NCBI RefSeq assembly: GCF_000517105.1
Contig: NZ_KI912148.1
Span: forward strand, 1,358,518 to 1,422,517
Length of the DNA stretch: 64,000 nucleotides
Origin: Fischerella sp. PCC 9605
GTDB taxonomy: Bacteria > Cyanobacteriota > Cyanobacteriia > Cyanobacteriales > Nostocaceae
Direction of reading: 5' to 3'
The notes under the pieces were generated by a model. It saw nothing but the letters and a program-made list of their open reading frames with translations. It was not told the DNA's origin and made no database searches. The position numbers were made by a program, and so were the translations under genes. Positions 62,079 through 64,000 of the stretch are shown one piece after another. Every line of letters starts with the position of its first letter. Positions within the stretch are counted from its first letter, which is position 1.

Positions 62079-64000
62079 ATGGCAACCCCAATTGTGAGGA
62101 GAAGTAGCGATCAACCTAGTTCCAGTCAGTCAAATGAACCGGGAAAACTCAACTCACTGCCTCTAGTAACTAGGCGTATTGCTGCTTGGGCAACAGAAAT
62201 GACACTGGTAGTTGTCAGTGGGTTGATTCCTTACAGTCTTGGCACGTATCTGAATACTAGAAGTGATTTGAACCGAGTACCATTAAACCCCGTATTAATA
62301 GTAACAGAAAGAGAAATCGCCCGCCCCTTAGCTCTACCTGTTAGCTATGGCACTCGAAACGTCGCATGGCCGACAAATTTTTTATGGACAGTAGCCATAC
62401 TAGCGCCTCTGACACTCTCTGGTTGGCAATTGCTTCTACTCGCCAAAACAGGTAGCACCTTTCCCAAACGCTGGTTTGGGGTTCGGGTTGTCAACTCTCA
62501 AGGCCAGCCGCCTGGTTTGGGAGCAGTTTTGATGCGAGAAGTAATTGGTCGTTGGACTTTGTCCTTGTCTGTGGCTTACACACTCTGGCGCTACAGCCCA
62601 GCCTTTCCTAACTTGGGTGTTTTGACAGTCTTGGCTGGTTTGATGATACTGGCAGAAGGGACGGGCTTTTCATCACCAAAAGGGCGACGGGCCTTGCATG
62701 ACCGTTTGGCAGGTACTTACGCCATAGATGCGACTAAACCGTTTAAACCTTCACAACTGCGAGAAAAAAAGCCGGAACAATCGCAGTGGAACGAAGAAGG
62801 AGATGAAGATGCAGCGATCGCATCTGTTGTGATCACACCATCACAAACCACTCAACCACCTTCAAATCTGTGGAGGCGATTGCCGCTAAATCCAAGTATG
62901 GCGCTGCTTGGGTTAGCACTGTTGAGTATGGCTGGTGTATTAATAACTTTAGTCGGTACTCAAGTCTACATTCAAACTCAGCAAAATCGACGGGCATTAG
63001 AGCAGCGTAACAGCCAACAATTCCTCACACTCGTCCAACAATTAAGTCCCAACTCTGGCGCTAGCAATGAAGAACGCCGCAGTGCCATTTTGGCTATGGG
63101 TACTCTCAACGATCCACAGGCAACTCAATATCTTGTGGATCTGCTGGCTAAAGAAACTGACCCCAGCTTAGTAGGTACAATTGAGCAGGCTTTAGCAAAT
63201 ATCGGTCTCCCAGCCCTACCCGATTTAAAAAGTATGAATCAGTCTCTGGCTGGCGATTTGGAGTCTATAGGCACTAACCCATCTCCAGAGAGGGAATTGC
63301 GACAAAAGCGGTTGCAAAATAACCAACGGGTAATTAATAAGATTATTGAGGTCAATAGTGGTAAACTCAACAATTTTGATCTCAGCCGCGTCCAATTGTC
63401 TCAAAGCGTTTCCAAAGAACGTCCTTTATTCAACTTAGTATTAGAAAAAGTTGATTTATCGGGAGTCAATTTTAAAGGCGCGAATCTATCCTTTGCTAGT
63501 TTTAAGGGTAGCAGTTTCCGGGGAGTCGGTGAAGATGGACGCTGGGATACCTTCGACGATCAGATAGCAGATTTGAGCGGCGCTCAGATCAAACAAGCCA
63601 ATCTCAACGATACTAATCTCAGTCGCGTTTTAATGGTTCGCACAGACTTGAGCCGCGCTACCCTCAAAGGGGCCAACTTAGCCAATGCACGTCTGGTTAA
63701 TGCTAACCTCAGCAGCGCTCAGTTAATGGGAACCGATGTGCGCGGTGCCATCTTAGAAAATGCTAGCTTGACTGGGGCAGATTTAAGTGAAGCTATATTT
63801 AACGATGCTAACTTGTATGCTGCTCGCTTAGGACGCGTAATTGCGATCGCCACCCAATTGTCCTTTGCCAACTTAAGCAAAACTGACTGGCAAGGGGCAG
63901 ACCTATCAGGAGCAAATTTAGCTCGTGCAGATCTAAGCAATGCTAACCTGAGTGCAACTCGCATGACAAATGCGAATTTGAACTCTGCCAATTTGGAGGG
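62079..64000 (+). CDS. RDD membrane protein fused to a pentapeptide-repeat domain (3' end cut by window)
   Basis: 640 codons with no stop before the edge; AGGGA lies 10-12 bases before the ATG (MATPIVRRSS). An RDD domain at about 28-220 has LVTRRIAAWATEM, KRWFGVRVVNSQG and a downstream GRRALHDRLAGTYAID. A hydrophobic span at about 273-293 follows. An extracytoplasmic helical region (~300-400) has an ILAMGTLNDPQATQYLVDLL HEAT-like unit. From about residue 445 pentapeptides (LSGANLARADLSNANL...) run to the window edge. The combination of transporter-like RDD with a right-handed helix suggests a membrane-anchored assembly. No function is known. Confidence 0.9.
   Translation, partial: MATPIVRRSSDQPSSSQSNEPGKLNSLPLVTRRIAAWATEMTLVVVSGLIPYSLGTYLNTRSDLNRVPLNPVLIVTEREIARPLALPVSYGTRNVAWPTNFLWTVAILAPLTLSGWQLLLLAKTGSTFPKRWFGVRVVNSQGQPPGLGAVLMREVIGRWTLSLSVAYTLWRYSPAFPNLGVLTVLAGLMILAEGTGFSSPKGRRALHDRLAGTYAIDATKPFKPSQLREKKPEQSQWNEEGDEDAAIASVVITPSQTTQPPSNLWRRLPLNPSMALLGLALLSMAGVLITLVGTQVYIQTQQNRRALEQRNSQQFLTLVQQLSPNSGASNEERRSAILAMGTLNDPQATQYLVDLLAKETDPSLVGTIEQALANIGLPALPDLKSMNQSLAGDLESIGTNPSPERELRQKRLQNNQRVINKIIEVNSGKLNNFDLSRVQLSQSVSKERPLFNLVLEKVDLSGVNFKGANLSFASFKGSSFRGVGEDGRWDTFDDQIADLSGAQIKQANLNDTNLSRVLMVRTDLSRATLKGANLANARLVNANLSSAQLMGTDVRGAILENASLTGADLSEAIFNDANLYAARLGRVIAIATQLSFANLSKTDWQGADLSGANLARADLSNANLSATRMTNANLNSANLE

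Overview
The window reads as the chromosome of a filamentous, probably heterocyst-forming (Nostocales-type) cyanobacterium. The grounds are: genes limited to oxygenic phototrophs or typical of them (the PSI assembly TPR protein ycf3, ndhH, a tocopherol cyclase, an OprB-type iron-uptake porin, the DUF3038/DUF4335 pair, many small cyanobacteria-only proteins); the palindrome GCGATCGC (HIP1) recurring throughout; and many short tandem heptanucleotide repeats (STRRs) between genes, a known trait of this group. Every sizeable open frame is housekeeping or conserved accessory. I see no prophage, CRISPR array, rRNA or complete insertion sequence.

Layout. 1-2.6 kb: leftward phosphate transporter operon pstS-pstC-pstA (pstA cut by the window edge), with a Pho-box-like direct repeat upstream of pstS. 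2.5-3.7 kb: long AT-rich gene-free stretch. 3.7-5.1 kb: bioY and lspA. 5.2-6.1 kb: secreted protein made largely of Thr/Pro-rich tandem repeats. 6.6-8.9 kb: class A penicillin-binding protein with an N-terminal FHA domain. 9-11.1 kb: DUF3038/DUF4335 pair. 12.2-16.5 kb: apt, an orphan DppB-type permease, a small conserved protein, a pentapeptide-repeat protein and an M20 amidohydrolase. 16.7-22 kb: hemerythrin-like protein, DUF2993, DUF2231, DUF2809, DUF167, GST and SRAP proteins. 22-25.6 kb: ycf3, gatC, glutathionyl-hydroquinone-reductase-like protein, CapA-like protein, lone Nif11 protein. 26-28.3 kb: histidine-kinase remnant, YdcF-like protein, tRNA-Arg(CCU), tocopherol cyclase. 28.7-36.6 kb: WD40/coiled-coil protein, SLC13 transporter, histidine kinase, receiver protein, porin. 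36.9-41.6 kb: pheT, YciI, glycine-zipper protein, cobK. 42-47.4 kb: nucleotidyltransferase/phosphomannomutase-like fusion, MscS channel, ndhH. 48-55.9 kb: rsmH, STAND NTPase-TPR protein, tadA, plsC-type acyltransferase, PrcA-like protease. 56-64 kb: secreted protein, bolA, monothiol glutaredoxin, response regulator, ABC ATPase, membrane proteins, and an RDD/pentapeptide-repeat protein cut by the right edge.

The most informative signals are not single genes. (1) The heptamer repeats form a repeated module: a T/G-rich arm followed on the + strand by an A/C-rich complementary arm, so each can fold into a long imperfect hairpin. This order holds in every two-armed case I found, and in two of them another hairpin element sits in the loop. 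(2) Repeats have entered genes: a 30-bp perfect palindrome lies in frame inside pheT, and a second identical copy lies between genes; a purine-rich repeat adds a Glu/Gly/Arg loop to cobK. (3) A 93-bp MITE-like element at 56735-56827 has 9-bp terminal inverted repeats and a clean 6-bp target duplication. (4) A histidine-kinase 3' fragment ends exactly at another palindromic repeat.

I did not find a clearly new multi-gene system. The closest candidates are the STAND NTPase-TPR protein and the coiled-coil/WD40 protein, both with recently expanded, nearly identical internal repeats.
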